This document shows, piece by piece, positions 49,216-61,442 of a stretch of DNA of 64,000 nucleotides; the first letter of the stretch is position 1, and each line of letters opens with the position of its first letter. The notes below the pieces were generated by a model. That model made no database searches. It saw only the letters and a list, made by a program, of their open reading frames with translations, and was not told where the DNA came from. Source of the stretch: Enchytraeus crypticus (lineage: Eukaryota; Annelida; Clitellata; Enchytraeida; Enchytraeidae); the NCBI GenBank assembly GCA_905160935.1, contig CAJHZI010000505.1, positions 993,501-1,057,500 of the forward strand. Reading direction: 5' to 3'. The translations under genes were made by a program, and so were the position numbers.

Positions 49216-50435
49216 ATAGAGAGAGAGATTCTATATATTTACGTTATGTATTAGATTCACAATAGTATGCATCAAATTAAATAACAAAAAAAGCATTATG
49301 CTTAAATGTAATTAGCTGCATATTTCATAGAATGAGATAAGTTTATTTTTGCGCTAAAATGTTTTGCAACTACTTTCTTACTGTGTATGTTCATAGTATT
49401 ATGCAATAAGTGTATTCTCAACTACAGTAGTTTTATGATTCCATCATCAAGTTGTTGTAAATAAATTGGTTCCATAAAATATTGTAACAGTATTTTAATC
49501 TGAAAGTTTCTGATTAATATATATTCAGAAAAACTATAATTACACTTAAGTTTTCTTTCCTATGTAACGCTCCACATTTGCCTATATTGAACCAGTAACA
49601 GAAACAATCCTCTTAAGCTAAAGTACTGTTAAAATTATCGACATTTTTAATCTAATGGACAGCATATAGAGCCTATTTAAAGTTCTACTTCTTTATTCGT
49701 CATCATCGGACAAGAGGAAAACAAAAAACACAATTATAAAAATGAACTATTTAAGCAAAATCAATGTCAACATGGCATATAAGACCTAAAAGATCTATAA
49801 TGTTTAAATTAATTATTATTATAATGTGTAAATTAATGTTTAATGTTTAATAGAGTATACCATGCAAATGTATCTCTATACTTTACAACAATTACACACA
49901 GTAAAACAGACAATTTACAATACAATAGAGATAATTACATCACAAGACCAAAAAGCTAGTATCATACAGGGACTATACAGATAAAACACCAAAATCTGAG
50001 AGACACTTAAAGTAGACTATATAAAAGAATTCTCAGGGAAAGATCGTGCAACAATATGCGTTTTAAGAATTGTTATGTGTAAATTTGCTCTTTTAGGTCT
50101 TGCTAGCTGTAAGGAGCTCCCTACTTGAAGTGACTACAGTAAGCCATCAAGTGTTCCGAAAACCTTTAATATTTTTAACACTTGCATGTGAAGCTAAGTC
50201 ATTTATGCTAAAATGGGAACTACAAAAACGTTGAAGTAACAAAGTAAGATGTCAGAAAAACTTGGCAGTCCCTACCTCTTTCTCTTTCTCTCTCCCTCTC
50301 TCTCTCTCTCTAGAATTCTGTCAAGTGGCAGGTTCAAGCTACATATTCATACTCAGATGTGCCTGGTAAAAGGCAGTAAATTTCGAGAAAGAGTGAGATA
50401 GATGCTGTACTACAATCAGATAGCGACATATTTAC

Positions 50436-50740
50436 CAGATTGAAGTCCTCGATGTGGTCTATAGGAGGTTCGTCGTCCTGGGTGACCGAGGGAAGGAACC
50501 TGGCGTCGCTGCAGTCAGATCTCTCTCGTCGCCGTCTAGTCTTCTCGTTTCGCCGTCGAAATGACTTGAAGGACAGGGCAATCAGGACTCGGCAGACCGC
50601 CTTCTTGAAGCGATCACCCGATCGAGCTACCGACCCCGCGGTGGCCTTTGGGCAGGACGCAGCGACGGCGGCAGCGACGGCGGACCCGTCGCCGAGCGTC
50701 GCTCCCATGGGACTGAGCGTCTCGTCGTACTGGTGCATCC
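50436..50740 (-). CDS. RhoGEF N-terminal region exon, 101 codons
   Basis: 305-nt exon, acceptor CTCACCGCAG, donor CTG|GTAAAT, phase 1 to 0. It begins with GG followed by ATG (50736-50738), so translation could start here (MHQYDETLSPM) if the upstream exon is untranslated. It contains an alanine-rich run, FKKAVCRVLIALSFKSF, an arginine-rich cluster FRRRNEKTRRRRER and an acidic tail DDEPPIDHIEDFNL. It is strongly GC-rich compared with the flanks. I see no named domain. The short hydrophobic part is too short and too charged to call a transmembrane segment. Confidence 0.75.
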
Positions 50741-53700
50741 CTGCGGTGAGCACGAATCATCAATACAATTAATTAGACGATCATTCACCGCTAAATGCAT
50801 CCATCAGGCTAGAAATAAATCATCAAGGTTACAGGGTTGACCTTGAAGAAGATTTGGATCGATTGAGATGAATTGGAGCCATCAGTGAGTGCATGTGGGG
50901 TTGTTTCATCTCTTGCAGGCTTAATTGATTGAAGTAGTTGTTTGGTAAAATTTAATTGAGGTACAATATAAAGCTGAGGTATTTTGTGTTGATATTTCTG
51001 CAACAAATGAAAAATAGAAATAGATAGCATTATTCTCTTACCAATCGCCAGTCTATACTGAGATTAATCATGTTAAACAATTTCAGATTTAAATATCCAT
51101 AGAAGCGTTTCGTACAGTTTTTCCGATGAAGAATTTTGAAAGTATGTGATGTCAATTAATGATAAGTTAAAATGTCAATGCACGGTATGTTAGTAATTAA
51201 TGATACACTACAGAACTACTTTGCTCAATGAAACGTCCACATTACTAAATTTGTCCATCAGGCCAAAATATCAAAATTACAGAGTTGATGATGTTCTTGA
51301 CGAGCCGAAATTGATTGATTAAAATACGTTAACCCGACTTGTAAATAATAGTATTTTTTATACTTTATACTTTTTATTTCTAATAAATACTTTTTTATTG
51401 TAATAAAAGCAAATTAGCAAAAGTGTATATATTTATAAAGTGTATAGTTATATTTCCAATAAATGACTCATTCCACTTATGAGTAGGCCTACTTTTTGGC
51501 CTAAACTGTTAGGGCAGTTACGAAAGCTTTGAAATTGATATTTTAAAAATTTAATCTATCACTTCGATCAATTATGGCTTCGTACATGCGATGAAAACAG
51601 TGACCCTGAACGGTATAATTTATAGATTGATTAAATTTACAAGTTAATAAGTTAACAGTTTTAAAAGTTAACAAAGTTAGAGAAATTAATAAAAAGCAAA
51701 GGTTTTAAAAGTTAAAGTACTTCGGCAATGTAGGGTTAGATTTGAGAATGACGAAATTCAAGTTAGTTTTAAAGTTATCAGAAGCATGAACGCCAACGCA
51801 CCTGAAATCTCGCTTCTTTTCTTAAGACACCTTGGTATAGAATAACAAATGCTAGAACACTGCGTGAACTGGAGTTAATGATTGCAGTGAACAATGAAGG
51901 TTTTTTCTGAATTTGAATGTCACTTTCAAAATCAGAGCCACACATTCCAGGAATTCTTCCTGGAAATATTGTCACATCATGGCGTGCCGGGAATTGCCTA
52001 AATCCGGTGAGAAGTATTAGTTCATCGAAATGTTATGAATGGCAGAGCATGCTCTGATACTTATTCAAACCGCAGGAACTATAAGTTACAGTGCTCCATT
52101 TTCGTAGACTTACTAAACTGGAGCATCTCACTAGAACTTCTTATTGGATTTCTTTAACAGGATACAAACTCATTTCTCATTTTAAATCATCTAGAAATCT
52201 AACATAGAATCTAAACGTCCTTTCCTTAACTCTTAGGCCTATTTGTTATTCTTTGTAATTGCTATTGACTGTATTACCTACCTCAAAGATCTTAGGCTCA
52301 TTTGTGGTAACCATCTTTCTGATTATTTGTTTAGTTTCAAATTAAGTCTGCTGTATTTGTTGTTTATTATTACATGGAAAACAATAAAGAGGTTGAATGA
52401 ATAAACTTCATATCACAGTTTCTAAATAGATTCTTATTTAAACCCGCCTATTTATGTGCATTTGCAATACAAAATGTTGTGAAAATGATTATGCTACTGA
52501 AACTTAAGAACAAGGAGGAAGATTTCGAGACTCCGAGATATAGCCTGCTCGTTTCAAATCAAATGCCAGAAATATAAAAATATTAATGATGCAGCAAGCT
52601 TGATATGCATTAAGTAGCCCTATATCCAATTTTTGAAAACAAATATCGAGTTACTGCTCTCGATTTGTTGAAATTATTTATATATTTAAATCCAATAATT
52701 TTTAGAACAAATATCAGTTGAAAATCACTTGCTAACGTAATATATTCTGCAGTATATCATCAGCATTTACTTTAATGTTAATTTTTTTTACAAATACTAT
52801 AAAATTGATTAGCATTTATAAACATTCCTTTTTTTAAAAAAAGGGATTTTAAAAAATGTTTTATAAGTTATTTAACTCCGGAAGTTAACCAAACATCGCA
52901 CATATCCTCATTCGAGAAACCTGTTAACTCACATGTTACATTAAAGAAAACTAGTGTGTTAATGTGTTCCAAATCATCAAGAAATCTTTGGTTGAACTAG
53001 CCCCTACCTATCCGGGAGGAGTATGTTGACAATATGGCTCCACGCGTGCTGCTGTAATGAACGGCCTAAGCAGCATGAGGTCATCTGTATCGGCCACATT
53101 TACTGCGAGTTTTCGCTAAGTCGGAGTGCGTTTGCCCGCCATATTCACAGGATTTGTTGACTATACAACTCCTGGTACTTTAACTGGGGTCTGCTTTCCC
53201 TTGCATCTAGCCTAAAAATCTTCTTGGAGGCTAAATCATTCTATACAATCTGTACCTCGGAGGCTAATCACATTTTGTGCTTTTATACATTCACACCGAT
53301 ATTGAAACTTTTAAATACTTTTCAGGCTCAAAACAATCAAAGTGGCAATTCTTTAACCACTATACATACATGCCTTAATGCATTTCACGCTTATTTTAAT
53401 GGTGTGCTTCGAAATCTGGAAGCGAAAATTAGCCTTCTGGATCTGTTTTTCGAAGCAAGATGTCATTTCTTGGATGATTTCATAGCAATTAAAATAACGA
53501 GGGCTAAAAGTATGTCGTGCTCCATCTAGATAATAAAACATCCTCGATATCGGCGGCGTCATTTACATTGCAAATGCCAAAGCTGTGCAATTGTAAACAA
53601 ATCTTCATCTTCCTGCTACGATCGTTTGGATGAATGATTTAAGAGCGTACTGGAATATTTCTTTCGCTAGACTCTGTAAAGTTCCATTCGAAAAACCTAG

Positions 53701-54019
53701 AAAAACTACAGTTCCTGCGGCGTGGAAGAATTTCAAAAAAGTTTAATTTTAAAATTTCAGACCATTTTAATTTTTAGCAGTAGTTCGTATGACCGTTCAA
53801 AATTCAGACTAAAATTTAGAGAAATGATATATTTGTTAGAGAATTAATAAAAACATATAATTTCACTCAAACTGACCATGAAGTTAATTTATCCCTAAAG
53901 AGAAGAACCGAAATTAATTCAGAAATCAATAAACCTAATAGGGCACCTCAACGAGTCCTTACACATTGGACATAGAAGTAATAATTAATTTATTTTTTAT
54001 TTCGTAGACCTATAGTTAC

Positions 54020-54130
54020 ACATATGACATACCGCACGTACTACATAGTTTCCTTTCTTGGTTTCTATTTTTGTAGTTTTCGTTATTTCCTCCTTTCCAC
54101 TCCATGGTTGTTAGTAATCGTTGCCTTTTG
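54020..54130 (+). repeat. Family-F dispersed repeat, truncated
   Basis: ATGACATACCGCACGTACTAC, CGTTATTTCCTCCTTTCCACTCC and ATGGTTGTTAGTAATCGTTGCC, matching 935-1050. Confidence 0.65.
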
Positions 54131-54369
54131 TGAATTGATCAAAAATGACAGTGTGAATTTTATAATTCGGAGACACAGAAACATTACGGCCAGAAATAAA
54201 TTAAAAGTTGTAAACTGGTATTAATATCATTTCATCTCACGAAATGCCAGCAGTGACGGATTATGTAAGAATTTGAACTCTGTACAGACTGGTCCTAAGT
54301 TGTATGCCTAACCGATTCTATCAAAGGCTCGGCCAAGATTATAAGAAGCGAACTTCAGCAGCTAAAAAG

Positions 54370-54510
54370 CGATGGGCTGAGCCGGTGGCTTTTTGGTAAG
54401 TAGTTCAACATCCAATCAGTAATTGCATGGTTCAAATCCAGTAAAGCTCTCCAAGTCATTGACATGCCATCAAGCAGGAAACTGGCGTTAAACTTTGCTT
54501 TAGCCTGCTA
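54370..54510 (+). mobile_element. Family-A SINE, variant subfamily
   Basis: GATGGGCTGAGCCGGTGGCTT head, GGTTCAAATCCAGTAAAGC B box, AGCAGGAAACTGGCGTTAAA tail. Confidence 0.72.
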
Positions 54511-54810
54511 ACTGGATAGACATTGTAAGTTTAGAAGAAAATGGTACCTCTGCGCTAGTAAGTTTTCATTGAACATCTTAGTAGGCCTAAATGAAGCTTT
54601 GAGCGAAATGCCTTTTTTCATAGGAATTCTCAAATGATTTTTAAAGCTACTTTGGTGTAAAGATCTATCTCTCTTTAGGAACAAAACTGAAAACATTATC
54701 TCGCTACACGTAATGTAATCTTCCTCTATAATTAATCTCAAAGATATTAAAGTCTTAGAGGATTTAGTTTTAAGCAGATTAAGACATAACTGAAAATAAA
54801 AATTCAACCT

Positions 54811-54828
54811 TGACCGTCTATATGCATG

Positions 54829-54920
<92 letters not shown>

Positions 54921-54933
54921 GCATATAGACGGT

Positions 54934-54970
<37 letters not shown>
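54811..54970. repeat. AT microsatellite flanked by a 15-bp perfect inverted repeat
   Basis: TGACCGTCTATATGC (54811-54825) and GCATATAGACGGTCA (54921-54935) bracket TA runs, then another TA run follows. Confidence 0.9.
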
Positions 54971-54973
<3 letters not shown>

Positions 54974-55929
54974 TGATGGACTATATACATGTATAAGTAG
55001 CAATTATGTTAAATGTTATTGCATAAAATAAGCCTTTGCTTTGTCATTTTATGCAACTATGTTTTGTAGCTGTTTAGACATATATGTAGGTTCAGATGTT
55101 AGACTGTATAGTAAATACTAAGCATTATAAAATACTGTAATATTATCAATATTATACTATCAATATCAGTACCAAATTAAAATTCAAGTTTACATGTATT
55201 TATAAAATATTTGTTGATCTAACTTATGATATATGCATTGTTCTAACATATTTTAGCTTCCGATGGAAGTCATATCACAAAAACTGATATTTAATTAAGA
55301 CTGACATTTAGTACGCGTTTCAATCATTTTAGGATCTTTATAATTTGTCAAAATGTCAAGCATAACAATGTAGAGTATGTGAATACCGTGTGATAGCGGG
55401 TTGGTAGATTTTGTGAATACCATGTTGATAATCCGATTCGCTGTAGACTAGACCAACTAAAACTACGTGTATACAAGCAGGTTAGGCAGCTGAGGAAAGC
55501 AATGGAAAATCACCGCATATATCTAATTTTCCCCAGTAATAATTATCTACATTAAGTTTTAATAAAAGCAGAGCAGTTCCATTGAAGAATTCTTGTCGAT
55601 TCGATAGAGTACTTTTATAAATAACAACATTAAAGCTACACTTTGACTTAGTGCATAGAGCGTCATTCATATAAATCCATTCATTAATTTCTTTAATTTG
55701 CCATGGGCTATAAATGGCCATGGATTAAAATTTAGATAAAGAAAACTTAATTTAATCAAAAGGAAGATCAGAAAGAAATTTTTAAAGTAGTTCCTCTACA
55801 CTCTGAGAAGACGCATTCGCCAATGTGCCACGAACACGGACAGCATTAAAGCGCTGGAGTGCAATAGACAGGATCTGCCACAGAAAGGCTTTTTAGCGTT
55901 GATCGCCTGCAATAGAGCTGGTTCTCCGG

Positions 55930-56160
55930 GAAAATTATTATTATTATTAACAGTAATATTAATATTAACATTATTGTTATTATTATTATTATCATTATTA
56001 TTATTGTAATCATCATCGTCATTATTAAAATTATTACTATCGTTATTATTAATATTAATAATAATATTATTATTATTATTACATGTATTATTATTATTAT
56101 TATTATTACTACAACTACTACTACTATTACTACTATTACTGTTTTTGTTATTATTATAGG
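55930..56160. repeat. TTA/ATT trinucleotide compound microsatellite
   Basis: ATTATTATTAT runs with ACTACTACT and ATCATCATCGTC segments; gives poly-N and poly-I frames on the minus strand. Confidence 0.95.
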
Positions 56161-56475
56161 TGTGGTGTAGTGCAAGAGACCAAGTTCCGTACAAGGGAAG
56201 TAAGTCTATAGAATAGTATTCTAGTGACTGAGCTAAAAGCTACCGAAGTAGAAGGGAAAAGATGAAAACAGGTTCATATTAACAACCAACAGTATAACAG
56301 TTATTTTAACGTCTGCATAGAGAATTTCATATGATTCCGATATAACAGCAAATGCAATAAACTGATCCAACGGTATATTTATTGCTGGTACATAGATTCG
56401 TTGTAGTTGAAACTAGGTTTGCTGTTTCTGTACCTGTCTGTAGAAGAATGGACAGAACGACGTGAAAACATTAAC

Positions 56476-56567
56476 GGGCGCAAATTGAATTGTCCGTATG
56501 AACGTCAGGCGGCAGTTCTTCCATGCTGTTCTCCTCGATTGAGGGAGAGGAACTGGATGGGTCCCGC
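56476..56567 (-). CDS. Putative upstream RhoGEF exon
   Basis: GC-richer block encoding RRDPSSSSPSIEENSMEELPP and DVHTDNSICA, serine-rich then acidic. It could end at GCC C|GTTAAT in phase 1, which is what the exon at 50436-50740 needs (C|GG). The donor is weak. The acceptor (CTTAAG) is not well defined and the codon in front of the frame is only four codons from a stop. An internal ATG (MEELPPDV) could be the true start, making this the first coding exon. An overlapping frame from an ATG (MVKIHKLKAG...) also stays open but is less typical of coding sequence. Confidence 0.45.
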
Positions 56568-57741
56568 CTTAAGCTTGTGAATTTTTACCATGCTAATTTT
56601 AGTTTCCTAAACGAAGCTAGAGTTCTAAAATGATATCAAAATACAGAGAATTTATCTGCAGCACAGTCAAACGTTCACGTAGAATCTCAAAGGTAAATTC
56701 CCATATAAGCATGAGCACTCCATTGATCAGACAAATGCAGTGCCTTGTGTTTTAGCCATACGTAAATATAATTTAATATTTCATTAGGCAAACGTGGCTT
56801 ACAGGACTGTTATGGCTTAATGGCGTTCTTAATTGTGTGCACTGGTCCACTATTTACACTATTAATGTTTTAAACAGCAAATATTTCTTACTCCAATATT
56901 CTACAAGAGATAATAGCTGATTGAAAGTAATTTATATATTTGTTTTTGTAATTATAGCTATAGGTTAATTGATTGATCCCCCAATGAAATCGTATTACAG
57001 AGGCAACTTAGCTCTGCACCAAGGAGGGAATTTCTTATATTTTGTATCGTTACTAAGGCATGCGTAACTTTATTTATGACCAAACGTCCCAACCAGAATA
57101 AGAAAGTAAAAACTAGGGACGCTATATTGACCGGAGAAACCAACTCTATATAACCATGTGCTATGAGTCCAGAACTCGGTATTGAAATTACCAAAAAATG
57201 ATTACATTAGGAGTTCTTAAATAAATAAGAATATTATAGGCCTACGGTATTAATTCTTTAGTTTCATTAAGAGAAAAATTCTAATATTATTCCACTGACA
57301 AAATGAACATTTAAAATCAAGTTTACGTCAACTCTACTGTCATTATAGCCCTATGTCAATTTACTTTCCGTTAAAAATTATAATATCGCAGTCTATGATA
57401 AAAAATATCTCGAATTCGCAATATCGAACAAGTATTTACAAGTGAAGGGGATATTCGAGAAACTAGACAAATCGTAAATTGTTTGTAGTTTATTTTATAG
57501 AAGATCGGTCTACTAGTTCAGACAAAGTAGAAAAAGACAAAGTTGTCTGAAAAATATGAATATGCACCAAGGAAAAATCTGTGCCCCTACAGTAATTTGA
57601 TTAATTTAGGAAAAGATTGTCGAATCTTGACACAGTAGTTCTAGAATTGATCTTTTACCAAAAGAAGTTTAAAAATTTATACAAGATAGTGCGTCATTAA
57701 AAAATGATGTCACCGGGGTGTTGCTCTTATATAAGCAAATC

Positions 57742-58002
57742 TTAGTGGCTGAACAAATAAGCCTTATTCGGCGGGATTTGGTGCTCTTGGTTTAGTTGCT
57801 CGTCAATCATCGATGTTAAGCTACGTCTGCCTCGGTTAATATATGGTTGGGTGGCAACCTTGGAAGACTGAGTGTTGACAGCTTTGAATGAAAATATTCC
57901 AGTGTGTTGGAAGGTTATTCTTAAATCGGCGCCGGTTACAATTGATACCCACAAAAAGGCAACGATTAGTAATAACCATGGAGAGTAAATGCACCTTAAC
58001 AA
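57742..58002 (-). repeat. Family-F repeat copy with an 86-codon signal-peptide-like ORF
   Basis: The frame starts MLRCIYSPWLLLIVAFLWVS then IVTGADLRITF, looking like a secretory signal peptide of about 25 residues. It later contains PYINRGRRS, a Gly-Arg-Arg that would fit a prohormone amidation/cleavage site. The nucleotide sequence aligns with the family-F copies at 1 kb and 54 kb, so this is probably part of a dispersed element and not a unique neuropeptide gene. No homologue recognised. Confidence 0.5.
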
Positions 58003-58434
58003 GCACCTGTGTTTCCTGACCCAGTGTGCCGTTATGTTATATTCGCATTATGTAATGCAGACAGTATCCGGTCTGTAATATACAAGGTAATGGTACGCTT
58101 TTCCATACATTTCAAGTGTTGTGTTGCAGAATTTGTATTGTCTTTTTCTACTTAAGCCCAAGAGCATAAAAACCCGTAATGAGTTTACTGGCATGGAAGA
58201 CGAAGGTCTTCCAGCTATTGTTTCAAAGTTCATTCGTTTTTTGCTGATATTTCAGAGTAATCGTTAAACACCACTCCCATTCTAAAAAAATCTTGACAAA
58301 GTTCTTATCATCTAAGTGTAGTAAACACATTTAAACATGCTTGGTTTTCCATAGAGGAAAATGTGACTATTACCGAATACTAGCAAAATCTTTATTATGT
58401 CTCTCATTCTGCTAACATTTTAATATAGGCAAAT

Positions 58435-58570
58435 ATCGGCTGAACCGGTGGCATGTTGCAAAGTTATTCCACAGCGGATCAGTAGAAGGAGCAGGGTTCA
58501 AATCCAGTGCTCTCCCTGTCACTGATATGCCATTCGAACAGGACGTGACGTAAAATTTTGCTCTAGCTTG
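58435..58570 (+). mobile_element. Family-A SINE, variant subfamily
   Basis: GGCTGAACCGGTGGCATGTT head, AGCGGATCAGTAGAAGGAGC, GGGTTCAAATCCAGTGCTC B box and GTCACTGATATGCCATTCG. Confidence 0.72.
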
Positions 58571-58694
58571 TTAAGTAGACCTCTACTAATTGATGCCTAT
58601 TAGTAATTATTAGAATTATTAATATGGCATATTAATAATTCTATTAATTTATATCTATTAGTAAGTATACGTTGAGTAAAAAGGATTGTTTTAT

Positions 58695-58920
58695 GAGGGA
58701 TTGACGCCTCTGCCCTGTAAACGCTAGCCAAAACTGAGGAAGGCATAGGAGCCCACCTCGTCATAAGTAGAATCCCAAAAAATAATGGTATATCATAAGG
58801 AATGTTATAGATGATTTAAAGATTCACTCATATGTGACAAAATCAGGAAAACTGAAGATAGAGATGAGTAGAGGCGTTATATACCATGACCTACCGGTAG
58901 GCAGTGCGCTAAGAGGGAGT
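58695..58920 (+). repeat. Family-B repeat
   Basis: TTGACGCCTCTGCCCTGTAA, GAGGAAGGCATAGGAGCCC, AAGGAATGTTATAGATGATT and GACCTACCGGTAGGCAGTGC. Confidence 0.7.
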
Positions 58921-59639
58921 TTGTATAAGATTATCACTACGGAATACTTAAAGGCTCACATTTTTAAACTCAATGTAGTCGATGTGGCTAGATAGAGATC
59001 ATTCAAACAATAGAATATCGTTGGTACAAATGAATTGAGACAGGGAACGACAGCAGAGATTTTTTAAACTGTCAATACATTGAATGCGCTCCAGTGTCTC
59101 AGCAGTGTGTCGGCTGATTGTAACGCTACCAATTCAAGCAAAGTTTATCGAATTTTGTAACCACGTCCAGAACCTGACTTTGTAAGCCCTAGCTACTCGT
59201 GTTGAATTTAACATCAGATTAAATTTTATTTAGTGTACACATAATAATAATAAATAATAATGGTTTAACGTCTGTTTCCTCATATAAGGGTGGTATCAGG
59301 GATGCCTCCTATCACATGTCACTACAAATCGATTCACCCAAAACGATCTGAAAAAACCTGTGCTGAATAGAAAGAAAAAAATCCTACACTGTAAAATTTG
59401 TCAGATATATAACCTATCTTTATACATAGTTTATTTCCTTCAAAATACTTTGTATTTATAGTTTTTTTCTTTTTCCATTGAGTTATCTATACAGATAAAT
59501 AATTCTAGAGTATTCCTTTTCTATATACCTATACTCACTGTGCCAACTACATGAACTGAAATATTTAATAATTGATAGCCCATATCATTCAGGAATTGAT
59601 GAATCCTCTAACCGTAATGTTAGTATATTAACTCTGATT

Positions 59640-60062
59640 GTGCTTATACTGACTGTGCTACTACAGATTGCGTTGCTACAGACTGTACTGCTACAGATTG
59701 CGTTGCTACTGATTCTGCTGCTACAGATTGTGCTGCTATTAACTGTGCTGCTACTGATTGTGTTGTTACAGATTGTGCTGCTACAGATTGTGCTGCTACA
59801 GATTGCGTTGCTACAGATTGTGCTGCTACAGATTGTGCTGCTACAGATTGTGCTGCTACTGATTCTGCTGCTACAGAATGTGCTGCTACTGATTCTGCTG
59901 CTACAGAATGTGCTGCTACTGATTCTGCTGCTACAGATTGTGCTGCTACTGATTCTGCCGCTACAGATTGTGCTGCTATTAACTGTGCTGCTACTGATTG
60001 TGTTGCTACAGATTGTATTGCTACTAATTGTGTTGCTACTAATTGTGTGTATTCTGATGATT
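59640..60062. repeat. 15-bp minisatellite (unit GATTGTGCTGCTACA)
   Basis: About 28 units with ACA/ACT and TGT/TCT variants; gives a 145-codon leucine-rich pentapeptide frame that I treat as an artefact of period 15. Confidence 0.92.
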
Positions 60063-60284
60063 GAGAGCGTTGTTTAAATCGACAATGAGCATAAAATTAT
60101 TAACCAGTTAACCACACACGGTTTATCAGACTTTTCAGTGGAAAAAATAAAAATTCTCTATCATATTTAGTTGCGGGATTGGTCGAAGGTCTTTTCTGAA
60201 CATATTGAATCTTTCATTGCATTTTCTCTTTAGCATCGTCAATATCCATCTCTCTATATAGCCCGTACTCTCTACACGTTGGCC

Positions 60285-60395
60285 CCTCCCTCTAAACGTT
60301 AGCTCCTCCCCTCTACAGTTAAACCCTCCCCCCTAAACTTTAGCTCCTCCCCTCTACACGTTAATCCTTCCCCTCTACATTTTACCCCCTTCAAT
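60285..60395. repeat. Pyrimidine-rich tandem repeat, about 22-24 bp
   Basis: Units of CCCTCTAAACGTTAGCTCCT with CTACACGTTA variants, about five copies, unusually C-rich for this window. Confidence 0.8.
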
Positions 60396-60639
60396 TATGC
60401 ATCTTAGCCCATCTCTTTGTATGCTGCTCTTTCAGTGGAAAACTTCAAAATTGTATTTCTACAAACCGTCTACTTTTACTGTATAAGATCCTATCAGTAA
60501 GTTGATCCCATCGTAGGGTTGCACTTTTGAAAACAATTTGATGCAGTCTATGGCTAGAAACAAGGACATCTGATTTTAACTTCTGATTTTTATTTATCGT
60601 TCTCCTTTTAGTAGTCAGTTAAGATAAGTGACGATTCTC

Positions 60640-60790
60640 TTTTGCTCTCTAGTGTTCTTTCGATTAGCAGGTTCTAGATACATAATCCCACTCAGTCTGT
60701 TGTCATCCTCCATAAAGAGCACTCGATGGATCAAAAAGTTCACCGCTTCGTCAAGTATATTCCTTATCCACACCTTATGTAGCCTATAAT
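60640..60790 (-). repeat. Family-E dispersed repeat
   Basis: TCCATAAAGAGCACTCGATGG and CCACACCTTATGTAGCCTATAA, the reverse of 45175-45300. Confidence 0.5.
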
Positions 60791-61391
60791 TTGTATTATA
60801 AAAACTGTATAGCTCTTGAGGTGTTTTGACGCGTGCAGTTTTTAATTTTAGAGTGTTCCGGACTCTAAACGGAAAAGGTGAAGTTTATTTTTGATTTATT
60901 CTGCGCCTCTGTGGAGAGACAAATATTATATATAACATCTGCTACATCAGCTTGCAAATTCTACAGTCGCCTAAAAATCTCAAAATATAGTTACAGTAAT
61001 TGAGTTCCAGGTTTTAATATACGCCAATTAAATGCAAAATTGCCTATTTGAAATGCAAATAAGAAATATGATGATTGCTATAAAGATGGTTTCGAAATTT
61101 GAAGGTGTGGTTAGCTAAGGAATACTCTAAGCTGTGATAATCACTCTATGAGATGTTTCAAAGAGAATAACTAAGAGTAGACAATCAAAGTTAATGTACG
61201 CAGCATGAAGAATATAGCGAATACATCTTTCGCTTTTTTATTTCTTTCTTTGGTGTATATGGAGTAGTTGGTGTATATTTGGGGTATCTTTATCGATAAC
61301 ATAACTAATTGAGTAAGAAATGCAAAGAACAGAGCCGCAAAGATCGGCAAAAATAGAGAACTACATCACATTGTTTTAACAAACACTTCAT

Positions 61392-61442
61392 CTTGAGTGA
61401 GAGAGAGAGAGAGAGAGAGAGAAAGGGAGAGAGAGAGAAATA
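61392..61442. repeat. GA microsatellite
   Basis: GAGAGAGAGA run interrupted by AAAGGG. Similar GA runs occur at 7715-7760 and 39168-39212. Confidence 0.9.

Larger units (their letters stand above)
50741..56475. other. Probable intron, with a GC-richer patch at 53.0-53.2 kb
   Basis: Mostly AT-rich. Bases 53005-53220 are GC-richer and contain CCACGCGTGC, CGGCCACATTTAC and a GCCCGCCATATTC motif. This could be a regulatory or transposon remnant, but no open frame is convincing. Confidence 0.4.
493..56567 (-). other. Gene span: DH-PH Rho guanine-nucleotide exchange factor, PLEKHG-like (3' end outside window)
   Basis: Inferred gene model on the minus strand with at least 13 well supported exons. 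The product is predicted to catalyse GDP/GTP exchange on a Rho-family GTPase through a Dbl-homology (DH) domain, followed by a PH domain for membrane or regulatory contacts. Seen: consecutive exons with AG/GT borders whose phases agree (0-0, 2-2, 1-1) at all junctions but one, and residues that read through as a DH domain (REAVWELFRSEC, NLDEL, YCLNY, PIQ..QRVPLL) and a PH domain (MYMFLFDDMVLLTK, HRQPIALDRLTVHD). Family knowledge: these match the order of DH conserved regions and the PH strands of PLEKHG proteins. I cannot choose between PLEKHG5, 6 and 7. The N-terminal part (exons at 50.4, 31.7 and 20.8 kb) has no domain I recognise. The gene continues left of base 493. Confidence 0.85.

Noticed and set aside
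51778..51975. Possible upstream RhoGEF exon with donor CAG|GTGCGT
   Set aside because: Phase 1 is achievable, but the peptide (LKKRSEIS) is short and the upstream acceptor is poor; the 56.5-kb block fits better.
53224..53529. 101-codon plus-strand frame
   Set aside because: No family resemblance, no splice or start context, and AT-rich codon use like the surrounding non-coding DNA.
57742..58002. Neuropeptide precursor gene
   Set aside because: Signal-peptide-like start and GRR site are attractive, but the sequence belongs to a dispersed repeat with broken copies at 1 kb and 54 kb; kept only as a finding.
59640..60077. 145-codon leucine-rich frame
   Set aside because: Product of a 15-bp tandem repeat, not a membrane protein gene.
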